Notes: generated from the letters alone by a model not told the origin. Numbered from the stretch's first letter, positions 33,826 through 42,363 are shown. The stretch: 42,363 nucleotides of DNA from an uncultured Opitutia bacterium (GCA_913049555.1 CAJWYM010000025.1:1-42363); one strand, 5' to 3'. Program-made: numbers and translations.

Positions 33826-35376
33826 ATGCAGGATATAATTGTTAGGCTCAGTGAAGAGGAATTGATGATCCGTGGACATCAATGTCATCAAAAAAAACAG
33901 TTGTCAGAAGCAAATATTTTCTACAATGAAGTTCTGAATAGAAATCCCTCGAATCATAGAATTCTTCATTTGAAGGGAGTGCTTGAAAATCAAAATGGCA
34001 ATTCTTCAATGGGAATCGATTTCATTTTGGAAGCCCTTCGGTTGTTTGAATGCTCTCTTTACTACAATAATTTAGCAGGGATCTATTCCGGATTGAAATC
34101 CTACAATGATTCAGTTTGTTGTTATAAAAAGAGTTTAACCCTTGATCCAGATCAGGAAATTGTTAGAAGCCAAATCCGTAAGAATTATGGAAATCTTCCA
34201 TCCAACAAGGATAGAGCCTCTGCTGCAAATGAAATTGGTTCCAGTTATTTCCGGGTCGGAGATTACCAGTCTGCGATGGTTGCCTACAAAGAAGCCATTC
34301 AATACAAAGCGAAAAACGCCGATGCCTATTGTAACATGGGTCTCATCTTTAGTGTTTGTGGATCGATTGACAAAGCATTGCAGTGTTACCGTAAAGCACT
34401 GAAGTTTGATCCAAACCACATAGACGTAAATCAGAATTATGGACAGCTCTTACTCAAGTTAGGGGACTTTAAACAAGGAGCTAAAAAGTTTAGATATCGA
34501 TTGCAAAGACCTGAGAACGCATCCTTGAAACTATCCGAGATCCCTCAATGGCTTGGAGAACCCCTTGCCGGCAAACATTTATTATTACTTGCAGATCAAG
34601 GGGTGGGAGATGAGGTGATGTTCTCTAGTATTTTTGAACAACTCAATGATGCCTGCTCAAAACTCACAATCGAAGCAGATAAAAGAATGCTTCCAATTTT
34701 CAAAAGAACTTTCCCCTTTGCCAATTGGATAGAAAAAAAAGTAAATTTTAAGGACAGGATTCTTCCAGCTGGGTTGGATCTTTACTCTCCTCTAGGAGAT
34801 GCCTTCTATTATTGTCGTAAAAAAGAAGGAGACTTTAGTAAAAATAAAGTTGGTCTAAAAGCGAATTCCGATCTTTCAAAATATTTTAAAGATAAGTACA
34901 TACGCTTGTTTCATGCAGATGTAAGAAAAATTGGGATTTCATGGAAAACTCAAAGCATAACCAACCCAAGTGAACGGAGTATGAATCTAGATTGTATGCT
35001 GCCCTTATTTGAGTTAAAAAATACTGTTTTTATCAATCTTCAATATGGGAACGTGTTGGATGAGATTAAAAATTTCAAAGACACTCATGGAGGCTCCATT
35101 TATATAGATGAGGAGGTGGATTCTTTTGAAGATTTAGATTGTTTTTTGGCTCAAATTAATGCGCTTGATCATGTTATCAGTATAGACAATAGTACGGTCC
35201 ATTTTTCTGGAGCTATCGGGGTGGATACTCATCTTCTGCTACCTATAAGCTCCGATCATCGTTGGTTGTTAAATCGTTCGGACTGTATTCTTTACGATTC
35301 ACTTCGTCTTTACAGGCAAAAAAAAATAAATGAATGGAATCCTCTTGTAATGAATATTGTCAAAGCATTGGTTTGA
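33826..35376 (+). CDS. TPR-repeat protein with C-terminal GT9/GT41-like glycosyltransferase domain
   Basis: A 516-residue protein. The N-terminal half (about 1-225) contains several tetratricopeptide repeats, such as AANEIGSSYFRVGDYQSAMVA and ADAYCNMGLIFSVCGSIDKA. The C-terminal half resembles the glycosyltransferase-like domain seen with TPRs in many bacteria: LLADQGVGDEVMFSS, KIGISWKTQS, SIDNSTVHFSGAIG and HRWLLNRSD. No signal peptide is present, so it is probably cytoplasmic. The likely role is glycosylation or polysaccharide assembly; the substrate is unknown. It ends just before the hairpins at 35404-35453. Confidence 0.88.
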   Translation: MQDIIVRLSEEELMIRGHQCHQKKQLSEANIFYNEVLNRNPSNHRILHLKGVLENQNGNSSMGIDFILEALRLFECSLYYNNLAGIYSGLKSYNDSVCCYKKSLTLDPDQEIVRSQIRKNYGNLPSNKDRASAANEIGSSYFRVGDYQSAMVAYKEAIQYKAKNADAYCNMGLIFSVCGSIDKALQCYRKALKFDPNHIDVNQNYGQLLLKLGDFKQGAKKFRYRLQRPENASLKLSEIPQWLGEPLAGKHLLLLADQGVGDEVMFSSIFEQLNDACSKLTIEADKRMLPIFKRTFPFANWIEKKVNFKDRILPAGLDLYSPLGDAFYYCRKKEGDFSKNKVGLKANSDLSKYFKDKYIRLFHADVRKIGISWKTQSITNPSERSMNLDCMLPLFELKNTVFINLQYGNVLDEIKNFKDTHGGSIYIDEEVDSFEDLDCFLAQINALDHVISIDNSTVHFSGAIGVDTHLLLPISSDHRWLLNRSDCILYDSLRLYRQKKINEWNPLVMNIVKALV

Positions 35377-35403
35377 GATAAAAACAATCCTTCAACAAAT
35401 AAA

Positions 35404-35432
35404 AAAGGCATGATTCCGAGAATCATGCCTTT
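35404..35432 (-). terminator. Strong rho-independent terminator (bidirectional)
   Basis: A 12-bp stem (AAAGGCATGATT with AATCATGCCTTT) surrounds a five-base loop. On the minus strand it is followed by TTTTTTATTTG, a proper T-run, so it ends the H1-like gene at 35481-36146. On the plus strand it can help end the TPR gene. Confidence 0.85.
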
Positions 35433-35433
35433 G

Positions 35434-35453
35434 AACTGCGAAAAAACGCAGTT
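35434..35453 (+). terminator. Second hairpin, plus-strand terminator candidate
   Basis: AACTGCG and CGCAGTT form a perfect seven-base stem around AAAAAA. TTAAAA follows on the plus strand. With the neighbouring stronger hairpin it separates two convergent transcripts. Confidence 0.55.
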
Positions 35454-35480
35454 TTAAAATGTATGCAATTGTGTAATGGA

Positions 35481-36146
35481 TTAGAACTGAGGTGTGGAAA
35501 CTGAAGTTTGACCCTTTTTGACTACCAAATCAACCCCTTGTGCCCATTCAACATCGTTGATGAGAAACTTAAATGTTAATTTCTTATCTTTACTGCTTGT
35601 AGTGAACTTCCACTCATCATTAGAAACGCACTCAAGGATAATACCCTCGTCCCAAGAGAGTTCACCGCCTTCGCCCCTCACGAATAATGTGTTTCCATAA
35701 CCAACATCCACTCTAGCTATAATGGTTGTGCTGCCTGAAGATGAGGGAGAAGAAGGTTTCCCAACACTCTTTTTCGAAGAGTTAGAATCCTTAGCCACTT
35801 CTTTGGGAGAAGCTTGTTTTACAGCAGGAGCTGGTTTGGATGAAACTACTTTCTTGGCGGGTGCTTTTTTAGCCGGTGCTTTTTTGACCGGAACTTTTTT
35901 GACCGGAGCTTTGGGAGTCTTCGCTTCAGAAGGAGCTGCAGGAGCTGCTTTCTTCACAGGTGCTTTTTTAGCGGGTACTTTTTTGACAGGGGCTTTAGGA
36001 GCGGGTGCCTTTTTAGCGGTTGCTTTGGGAGCAGGAGCTTTGGGAGCCTCGGCTTTTGGAGCTGGTGCTTGTTTGGCGGGTGCCTTTTTTACTGCTTTCT
36101 TAGCTGCTTTCTTGGCAACTGTTTTTTTTGCTGATTTTGCGCTCAT
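35481..36146 (-). CDS. Histone H1-like Lys/Ala/Pro-rich tail fused to a starch-binding-like domain
   Basis: A 221-residue protein of two unlike halves. Residues 1-130 are repeats of the KKAPAK, KKVPVKK and PKAPAPK type, as in bacterial histone H1-like proteins, with pI far above neutral. After a Ser-rich linker, residues about 140-221 form a compact beta-rich domain with IARVDVGYGNTLFVRGEGG, LSWDEGI, EWKFTTSSKDK and FKFLINDVEWAQG. This pattern resembles CBM20/CBM48-type starch-binding or glycogen-binding domains. The adjacent upstream gene is an alpha-amylase. DNA or polyanion binding through the tail, and glucan binding through the domain, are inferences. Confidence 0.87.
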   Translation of the reverse strand: MSAKSAKKTVAKKAAKKAVKKAPAKQAPAPKAEAPKAPAPKATAKKAPAPKAPVKKVPAKKAPVKKAAPAAPSEAKTPKAPVKKVPVKKAPAKKAPAKKVVSSKPAPAVKQASPKEVAKDSNSSKKSVGKPSSPSSSGSTTIIARVDVGYGNTLFVRGEGGELSWDEGIILECVSNDEWKFTTSSKDKKLTFKFLINDVEWAQGVDLVVKKGQTSVSTPQF

Positions 36147-36272
36147 TCTAATTTTTGCTGTAACTTTTAGTTTCTAAATTGTAAAGAGAAGTTTTATTCC
36201 AATTGATCGAAGGTTGTCTGTCAATCTGGAATTTAGGTGTGACCTCTGAACTTAAAATAATAATAATTTTGA

Positions 36273-38420
36273 TTACTTTAAATATTCTAAACTTTCTCCT
36301 ATCTGTCCCGGTCCATCTTTGACATAAATTCCCGCAGAATTTGCAGAGACATGAAATTGAATGGATCCGTTGGATACTTGAATTTGCTCACCACTCACGC
36401 AATCTAAGTACGTTCCGTTTTCTATCTGTTCAATGCATATATTTTGATCCGATCCAATTGCTAACCCAATAAAGGCCAGACTTTCGCCGTGATTCCAATT
36501 TCTACTGAAATGCATTCCTGACCCCCATTCTCGAATGTGTCCCATGATTCCTTTTTGTAAAGCTGGAACTTTGGATCTAATTTGATTCAATCTTTGGATA
36601 TGCTTGTAAAGTGGATGCTCCATCGTCTGATGAATGGTATCTTCTTCCAAATGATCTCCAAAGTAAGCTCTTCCAGTGCTCTCCAAGGTATCTCTTTCTC
36701 CCATTACATCTTGAGGAGCCCCTTTTTTGAACTCAATTTCTTCACCGTAGTAAAGACAAGGAATACCGCGGATCGTCCATAATAAATTATAAGTGGCTGC
36801 AGCCATCCATTGATCGCCCTTAAATCGGAACATAAAATCATTGTCCGGTCCTACGTCGTGATTTTGTAGGAAAGTCACTAATTGTGTAGAATCTCCATAT
36901 ATCCAATCCATGGACAATACTTCACCTATTCCACCGAAGTTTCCTCTGCTAACATTGTCTCTAAAGGTTGAAAATAAGCCAAAATCTAATACAGAAAACC
37001 CTGAGTCCTCTCCTGATTTGGGGTCTTGGGGATTGTTTCCTAAACGAGTGTACCACCAAGGTCGGATAAAGGATGGGCCGTTGTCTCCCCCTCCTAAATC
37101 TCCCCAACCCAATCCTTTGACTAAATTTTCACCAAAAACAAAAGTATCTGGCTTGTGAAGTTTCCATTCATTTACATATTCTAGCAATATTTCTCTAGGA
37201 ATGTGTTTTACAGTGTCCAAACGGATGGCATCCACACCCATATCTAAATATTTTTTTATGGCATTATTGAGATATTCTTTAACTTGTGGGTTCTCAAGAT
37301 TTAGATTGATACAGTCTCCGGCTATATGCTTTGTTTGTAACGAAGGACTTTCCCAATCCCCTCCACATATAAAACCCTCTTGCATATACCAATCCGGATC
37401 GAGATTATTCGCATCAATTCCAAAAAAACGACCTGGATCATAACCGGAACATGGGACGGTGTGACCAGTTTTGGGGTCTATCAAAGGTTCTTTACCTTCA
37501 GGATCTGAATCATGCCTCTCGCGAAACCAATCTGGCGCAACTGGATTGTCAATATCATCCCGATATTCCCATTTATAATTTCCCAAGTTTTTCAGGTAAG
37601 GGCCCAGTTTTTCTTGGCCAATATTTTTGCCATGTGGAACGTAGTATTTTACAGGCAAATGATCAATATGCACTTTATTGCGAATCCCATATTGGCAAGA
37701 ATGATTGATAACGACGTCTTGAATAATTTTTAAATTTCTTTTGTGAGCTTCATCGATCAAATTTTGGTAAGTGGCTCCCTTAGATTCCAAGCGAGGATCT
37801 ATTTTTTCCCAGTCATAAGCATGATAACCATGATAGTCTAAACCACTTCTATTTTCTACTGGAGGGGTGATCCAAATAGACGTAAAACCAAGATTTTCAA
37901 TATAATCCAGCTTTGCAATGAGTCCTTTAAAGTCTCCTCTCCAGTGAGGGTCTTTCGCATCTCCTTTTTCGTCCCATTGAATGCGGTCTCTACAGAAAAA
38001 ATTGTTCTCAGGGTCGCCATCATAAAATCTAGCGGTCATTAAAAAGTAAATGGTTTCTTCTCTAAAATCTGCAGAGCTGGATGGAATTGTTTTAATTTTA
38101 GTTTTGGTGGACCCCTTGGCTTTTTTTTTCTGAGCGATTGGGGACTCCGATTTCATACTGGAAATTCTAAAATTTTTGTCGATGAACGAATTTTTATCAG
38201 CAAATAAATTGGTGGATTGATTTCCATGGCCATCATTGAGAACAAAATTAGAACTGGAAACTCCATCTAATAAAATTTGATATTGACCGCTTTGGTTCTT
38301 TTTAATCGGGATTCCTGGCCAGCAGGTAGATAGATCGTTTGGATTTGATTCCCAGTAATGGATATGGATGGAGTCATGCCAAAAGTTTGGTTTTTCAAAG
38401 TTTAAAGTGAGCTTACTCAT
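36273..38420 (-). CDS. Alpha-amylase (GH13) with N-terminal starch-binding module
   Basis: A 715-residue enzyme counted from the ATG at 38420; the longer open frame overlaps ruvC and is unlikely. Residues 1-90 resemble a CBM25/26 starch-binding module (IHIHYWESNP, CWPGIPIKK, FVLNDGHGNQSTN). The GH13 barrel follows, with DVVINHS, the nucleophile D402 (AIRLDTVKH), the acid/base E431 (FVFGENL) and the third acid D522 (FLQNHDVGPD). A C-terminal beta domain closes the protein. No signal peptide is seen, so it may act in the cytoplasm on stored glycogen rather than outside the cell. It neighbours the starch-binding-like H1 fusion protein. Confidence 0.95.
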   Translation of the reverse strand: MSKLTLNFEKPNFWHDSIHIHYWESNPNDLSTCWPGIPIKKNQSGQYQILLDGVSSSNFVLNDGHGNQSTNLFADKNSFIDKNFRISSMKSESPIAQKKKAKGSTKTKIKTIPSSSADFREETIYFLMTARFYDGDPENNFFCRDRIQWDEKGDAKDPHWRGDFKGLIAKLDYIENLGFTSIWITPPVENRSGLDYHGYHAYDWEKIDPRLESKGATYQNLIDEAHKRNLKIIQDVVINHSCQYGIRNKVHIDHLPVKYYVPHGKNIGQEKLGPYLKNLGNYKWEYRDDIDNPVAPDWFRERHDSDPEGKEPLIDPKTGHTVPCSGYDPGRFFGIDANNLDPDWYMQEGFICGGDWESPSLQTKHIAGDCINLNLENPQVKEYLNNAIKKYLDMGVDAIRLDTVKHIPREILLEYVNEWKLHKPDTFVFGENLVKGLGWGDLGGGDNGPSFIRPWWYTRLGNNPQDPKSGEDSGFSVLDFGLFSTFRDNVSRGNFGGIGEVLSMDWIYGDSTQLVTFLQNHDVGPDNDFMFRFKGDQWMAAATYNLLWTIRGIPCLYYGEEIEFKKGAPQDVMGERDTLESTGRAYFGDHLEEDTIHQTMEHPLYKHIQRLNQIRSKVPALQKGIMGHIREWGSGMHFSRNWNHGESLAFIGLAIGSDQNICIEQIENGTYLDCVSGEQIQVSNGSIQFHVSANSAGIYVKDGPGQIGESLEYLK

Positions 38421-38466
38421 AATTTTATTTTCTTTAGAATGGGGATGGAAATAGATTTTTAGTTTT

Positions 38467-39045
38467 TTACGTCTCTTTGTGTGACAATACATGACAGAGC
38501 GCAGTCCCTGCAGCATCTGCTTCGTCTAAAGGCAAGGGCTTTTTGAGTCCTGTCATATTTGAAACGGTTCGGGCTAGTTGTTCTTTACTAGCTCTTCCAA
38601 ATCCAACCACTGCTTGTTTAATTCTTAGAGGCGCATATTCAAAGACTGGGATTCCTTTAATCGCGGCTGCCGCAATCGCAGAGCCTCTTGCAGCTCCAAG
38701 TAACATGGCAGTTTGGAAATTTTGAACATAAATCGTTTGTTCAATCGCGACATGTCGAATGTCATAACGGTCAATATAGGATTCAACCGCCAAAAAGATT
38801 CGGGCTATACATTCAGGTTGACTTAATTTAGATTCAAGATCCAAAGTTTCGCTTTTGATCAAAATCGTTTGTTTTTTACCATCGAATTCTAAAAGAGCAA
38901 TTCCTGTTCCTCTTAAACTGGGATCGATTCCAAGCACTAGACCTTTAAATTGATTTTTTCCCACTGCAATTGGGGAGGAGGAGGACATCGAGGTCTTTCC
39001 CGACAACTTGTCCGCCCACATTTTTCTAGCTGATTGTTTTGCCAT
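38467..39045 (-). CDS. ruvC: Holliday junction resolvase RuvC
   Basis: A 192-residue endonuclease that cuts Holliday junctions with RuvAB. The RNase H-like fold begins GLVLGIDPSLRGTGIA with the catalytic D41. AIEQTIYVQNFQTA supplies the catalytic glutamate, and the C-terminal LDEADAAGTAL supplies the last two acids. A basic, Ser-rich extension of about 34 residues precedes the core, longer than in E. coli RuvC. ruvA and ruvB are not in this window. It lies 46 bp upstream of the amylase and 94 bp downstream of a tRNA. Confidence 0.96.
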   Translation of the reverse strand: MAKQSARKMWADKLSGKTSMSSSSPIAVGKNQFKGLVLGIDPSLRGTGIALLEFDGKKQTILIKSETLDLESKLSQPECIARIFLAVESYIDRYDIRHVAIEQTIYVQNFQTAMLLGAARGSAIAAAAIKGIPVFEYAPLRIKQAVVGFGRASKEQLARTVSNMTGLKKPLPLDEADAAGTALCHVLSHKET

Positions 39046-39139
39046 ATAAATTTGGTATTACCTACTAGTTAATAAAAAATCTAGAGTAAACGCAAGCGGG
39101 GTAAGCATCAGAATGTTGGGGAAAATAAGTTTACTAAGA

Positions 39140-39214
<75 letters not shown>

Positions 39215-39357
39215 TTAAAACAAAGATTGGAAATTAATAAATAAGGAGAGTGGGTGTCAATATATATTTGATAAAAACTTAATAAGTCGTTGAAATTTAG
39301 GAATATCAACCTCATTGTTATTCTATTTACAAACCGTATTTTGAGATCCCTAAAATT

Positions 39358-40425
39358 ATGGCATTATTACAAAAATTATCTGAAAAGTTAAAGAATTTCC
39401 AGCCTCGTGTAGTCTTCCCGGAAGGAGAGGATCCCAGAATTTTGCAAGCGGTCCGACAATTAAAGACTTCAAGGGTGATTGAACCAATCCTTTTAGGAGA
39501 TCGAGCTCATATCAAACAAAATGCTCGTAAATTAGATATCAATTTAGAGGGGATTCGAATTCTTGAGCCTAAGAGAAGTGATTTGACAGAACAATTTGTA
39601 AACAAACTTAAAACTTATGAACGGTTTAGTGAAATGTCTGAAGAGGAGTTAAACATCCAAGCTTCCTCCAGCAGTTATTTTGCTACCCTTATGTTGCTTT
39701 GTGATCATGCAGATGCCCTTTTAGGAGGTGCTACGATCTCTGCATCCAACACTTTAAGACCACTCATTCAATTGGTGCCACTGATAGAAGGCTTCAACAC
39801 TGTGTCTTCAATGATGATGGTGGAGTCTGATGATTATAGGATTGGGGGGAATGAAACTCTTTTCTTAGCTGATTGTGCGGTCATCCCTGATCCAACAAGC
39901 GAGCAACTTGCAGAGATTGCTGTCACGACCGCTCGGTTCAGCAATCATCTAACGAATCAAGTTCCTAGAGTTGCAATGCTCAGTTACTCAACAAAGAGTT
40001 CCTCTACAAAAAACCCGACCGTCAATAAAATGAAAGCGGCAACGACCATTGCTCAGAAAAAAGTGAAAGAATTGGGTTTAGATATCAATGTAGATGGAGA
40101 GATTCAAGTAGATGCCGCAATTGATGCATCCACAGCTAAAATTAAAAAAATCTCAAGTTCTGTAGCAGGTCGCTCCAACGTTTTAATTTTTCCTGATTTG
40201 CATTGTGCTAATATCTCTTCAAAGTTGATTCAAATTATTGGAGGAGTTTCTTCTTATGGTCAGATCTTATCAGGTTTGAGTAAACCTGCTGCAGAGGTGA
40301 GTCGAGGAGCGAGTGCCCATGAAATTTATGGTACTTCAATCATTGTTGCAAGTCAGGCAATCTCCCAATCTATTTTGCATGAAAATGAAAACGGAGCCAA
40401 GGGTTCAGAATCCCTAGAGAGGTGA
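39358..40425 (+). CDS. pta: Phosphate acetyltransferase, catalytic domain only
   Basis: A 355-residue phosphotransacetylase that interconverts acetyl-CoA and acetyl phosphate. VVFPEGEDPRILQAV opens the PTA_PTB domain. MMMVESDD, FLADCAVIPDP, ATTIAQKK and DGEIQVDAAID are the usual conserved blocks, followed by NVLIFPDLHCANI. It corresponds to the C-terminal third of long E. coli-type Pta. The domains that precede it there are encoded by the next gene, whose ATG follows three bases after this stop. Acetate kinase is not in the window. Confidence 0.95.
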   Translation: MALLQKLSEKLKNFQPRVVFPEGEDPRILQAVRQLKTSRVIEPILLGDRAHIKQNARKLDINLEGIRILEPKRSDLTEQFVNKLKTYERFSEMSEEELNIQASSSSYFATLMLLCDHADALLGGATISASNTLRPLIQLVPLIEGFNTVSSMMMVESDDYRIGGNETLFLADCAVIPDPTSEQLAEIAVTTARFSNHLTNQVPRVAMLSYSTKSSSTKNPTVNKMKAATTIAQKKVKELGLDINVDGEIQVDAAIDASTAKIKKISSSVAGRSNVLIFPDLHCANISSKLIQIIGGVSSYGQILSGLSKPAAEVSRGASAHEIYGTSIIVASQAISQSILHENENGAKGSESLER

Positions 40426-40427
40426 TT

Positions 40428-41627
40428 ATGGCAAAAAAGGAATTGTTATCAATCTCTCCGTTTTCTGTAGGAGAGGATCTAGTTCAAGATCATCCTCTCA
40501 ACACTACAACTAGAAGAATTTTTGTTGCCGCCTCCAAAATGAATGAAGGCAAAACCACCTCTTGCATGGGGTTGTTCAACCTACTGAAGCGAGAGAGTAG
40601 TAATGTTGGCTATATTAAACCAATAGGACAAAGATTTGTAGAAGTTGGTGAAGACAAGATAGACGAAGATTCCTACCTTTTAGACAAGGTTTTCAATTTT
40701 TCCGTTCCTATAAAAGCTTTGAGTCCCATTGCAGTCGATTCAATGTTTACAAGAAGATACATAGATGAAGATTCAGAGAACAGTTTAGAGTTGTATAAAG
40801 ACGAAGTTTGTAGAGCTTTTGACCGGGCCTCTTATGAAAAAGATTATATAATTATTGAGGGTTCTGGACATGCTGGAGTGGGAGCTTCTATTGGACTTTC
40901 TAATGCTCAGGTTGCTAAAATTTTAGGAGCTCAAGTAATTTTAGTCACTGAAGGTGGTATTGGGAGTGCTATTGATGAATTGGCCTTGAATAAGGCCTTG
41001 TTCGACAATTTGGGAGTTCCTATTATCGGGGCGATTCTAAACAAGGTCATTCCTGATAAAATTCAAATGGTGAAACATTATGCGGGTCGTGGCTTAGATC
41101 GTCTAGGAATTCCTTTGTTAGGGGTTATTCCGGTTGTAGAACAATTAAAAGCTCCTAATTTGGCGCAGGTTGTCCGAGATGTAGGGGGACGCTGGCTGAA
41201 TGCTCAACATGTAGGAAAAAAAGAAAGAATCAATAAAGTGGTGATTGGAGCCATGACAGCCAAAGGAGTTCTTGAATATATGCAGAAAGGGGTGCTTGTA
41301 GTTACTCCAGGGGATCGGCAAGATATTCTACTGGCTGCGATTGCCTGTATGAACTCGGATGAAACGCAAGGAGTTTCTGGGATTTTATTAACTTCAAATG
41401 TGCTCCCTTATCCAAATTTAATGCAAATGTTATCTCGAACGAATATACCCGTAATGATATCCAGTGATGATGCTTATACTGTAGTTGCAAAAATCAATAA
41501 GATGACAATCAAGACCCAACCTGAGGATAAAGATAAATTTTCAATCATTGAGGACTTATTTAAAGAAAATATGGACGTGGATACCATTATAAATGCTTTC
41601 TCAAATCCTCAATCCTCAAAGGAGTAA
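40428..41627 (+). CDS. BioD-like P-loop plus DRTGG domain protein (Pta N-terminal region as a separate gene)
   Basis: A 399-residue protein. The N-terminal half (about 20-215) is a BioD-like P-loop domain (VAASKMNEGKTTS, VGYIKPIGQ, IIIEGSGHAGVGAS). The middle (about 260-370) is a DRTGG domain (VVIGAMTAKGVLEYM, then VVTPGDRQDILLAAI). Together these equal the regulatory N-terminal region of long Pta proteins (COG0857 type). I start at the ATG at 40428 because GAGAGGTGAT is a good ribosome site seven bases before it, better than the GTG at 40422. It probably regulates or binds the preceding Pta. Confidence 0.92.
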   Translation: MAKKELLSISPFSVGEDLVQDHPLNTTTRRIFVAASKMNEGKTTSCMGLFNLLKRESSNVGYIKPIGQRFVEVGEDKIDEDSYLLDKVFNFSVPIKALSPIAVDSMFTRRYIDEDSENSLELYKDEVCRAFDRASYEKDYIIIEGSGHAGVGASIGLSNAQVAKILGAQVILVTEGGIGSAIDELALNKALFDNLGVPIIGAILNKVIPDKIQMVKHYAGRGLDRLGIPLLGVIPVVEQLKAPNLAQVVRDVGGRWLNAQHVGKKERINKVVIGAMTAKGVLEYMQKGVLVVTPGDRQDILLAAIACMNSDETQGVSGILLTSNVLPYPNLMQMLSRTNIPVMISSDDAYTVVAKINKMTIKTQPEDKDKFSIIEDLFKENMDVDTIINAFSNPQSSKE

Positions 41628-41838
41628 CAATTCCGAAGACTCTAAAACTCAAATTCCTCATTAAGAAAAGACTTTTATTCTCCCCCTCATGCTTTAAAAA
41701 TTGGCGGGATTCATAAAAACCCTTGTATTGAATCCAATCAATTTCTCTAAGTGATTTCAATCCATTCTGTTGTTTTATTTTCAAGTTTCTCATGCATCTT
41801 ACAGCTTAGACTTAAAAAGTTATAACAAGCAATTCGGG
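41628..41838. other. Spacer without supported gene
   Basis: A short spacer after the Pta partner gene. A minus-strand open frame of 68 codons (41587-41793) crosses into the 3' end of the Pta partner gene, but nothing else supports it. No terminator hairpin is obvious. Confidence 0.4.
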
Positions 41839-42363
41839 TCAAAGATTCTGTTCTTTTCGATATTGAACTGGAGACCTATTTGTCCATTTTTTAAACTGTC
41901 AACTGAAGAAATAGATATCTTTAAAGCCTGAATTTTCAGCGATTTGTCCCACTCGCAAGCTTGAATTTTCAATAGATCGACGCGCTTCAATCATTTTGGA
42001 GTGGATTAAAAATTTCTGACTTGATTGACCTATCTGTTGAATAAAGATTCGATCAAAATAGAAGCGTGAAATTCTTATTTTTTGCTAAATATCATGGATA
42101 GATCCAACGGAGGATAGATGATCGCGGAAAATTCTGAGTGCCTCATTTTATGCTTTGTTCAAAGCAATTCCTGGGAGTGCTTTGCCTTCACTGGTGCACA
42201 AGACCAAAAGGCATAGAAATTTTTTTCCAATCTTGAATGGCTTTTTGATGCAATCTTCAATCTATCCTCGCGTAAGGTTTTCCTGTAGAAATTCTTTTAT
42301 TGAAAATAGCACATAAAATAGAATTCTTGAGAACCAATTAGAAAGCTGAGAAGCCTCTCAACC
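41839..42363 (-). pseudogene. AraC-family transcriptional regulator, degraded by in-frame stops
   Basis: One continuous minus-strand frame, ending in TGA at 41839-41841, reads as an AraC DNA-binding domain. [20 protein letters not shown] is the first helix-turn-helix end, followed by [32 protein letters not shown] and FKKWTNRSPVQYRKEQ. Four in-frame stops interrupt it: TGA at 41899-41901 (probably from CGA, Arg in YFSRQFKK), TAG at 42085-42087, TAA at 42148-42150 and TAG at 42262-42264. The frame stays the same up to the window edge, so decay is by point mutation rather than deletion. The likely ancestor is a sugar or carbon-source regulator; its target is unknown. Confidence 0.8.

Noticed and set aside
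35722-36177. 151-codon plus-strand Ala/Gly/Phe-rich frame
   Set aside because: It is the antisense shadow of the repetitive Lys/Ala/Pro codons of the H1-like gene.
41587-41793. 68-codon minus-strand open frame
   Set aside because: It overlaps the end of the Pta partner gene, has no ribosome site or recognisable domain, and fits no neighbour. It could be an unrelated remnant but support is too thin.

Overview
The window is an AT-rich chromosomal segment of a Gram-negative heterotrophic bacterium, nearly all housekeeping genes on both strands. My best guess for the organism is a marine member of the Verrucomicrobiota (Opitutae-like). The hints are a lysine/alanine/proline-rich H1-like protein, a stand-alone SUI1 factor, an SNF2 helicase of the SWIM-degenerate type, a glycogen/starch gene set, and a secretin gene away from a full secretion operon. 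No rRNA or marker gene is present, so this is inference.

Layout. Positions 1-11245 (minus strand) hold a very compact run of nine genes whose ends touch or overlap. In transcription order they are fused glycine decarboxylase gcvP, a two-gene membrane pair (multi-TM protein plus membrane-anchored coiled-coil protein), a VOC protein, an N-carbamoylputrescine amidase, an ExoD-family protein, rlmN, a beta-hydroxyacid dehydrogenase, and a GT9 heptosyltransferase cut by the window edge. Endonuclease III (nth) diverges from gcvP and is followed by tRNA-Arg(UCU).

Positions 12226-14635 are the one clearly non-housekeeping stretch. They hold about 1 kb of AT-rich DNA without genes, a PDZ lipoprotein gene, and several broken coding fragments, one split by a frameshift. 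This looks like a decayed insertion next to the tRNA.

Positions 14636-18586 (minus) carry glgA and an SNF2 helicase. Positions 18762-24788 (plus) carry HIT, phoH, a 7TM-HD phosphodiesterase, ybeY and an ABCG-type transporter. Positions 24808-27514 (minus) carry a GspD secretin with a small anchored partner. Positions 27745-33155 (minus) are the 2-oxoglutarate dehydrogenase operon sucA-sucB-lpd; its lpd may also serve the glycine cleavage system that needs GcvP. Positions 33243-35376 (plus) carry a small ORF, SUI1 and a TPR-glycosyltransferase, ending at a hairpin terminator. Positions 35481-39045 (minus) carry an H1-like protein with a starch-binding-like domain, a GH13 alpha-amylase and ruvC, with a CAU tRNA upstream. 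Positions 39358-41627 (plus) hold phosphotransacetylase split into two genes. The right edge (41839-42363) holds an AraC-family regulator pseudogene with at least four in-frame stops.

The most interesting candidate for an undescribed system is the membrane pair at 4901-8227. It has features of a MotA/ExbB-like channel subunit and a MotB/ExbD-like anchored subunit carrying a long coiled coil and a degenerate trypsin-like C-terminal domain. Other points worth checking are the H1-tail/starch-binding fusion beside the amylase, the decayed region after tRNA-Arg, and the split phosphotransacetylase.
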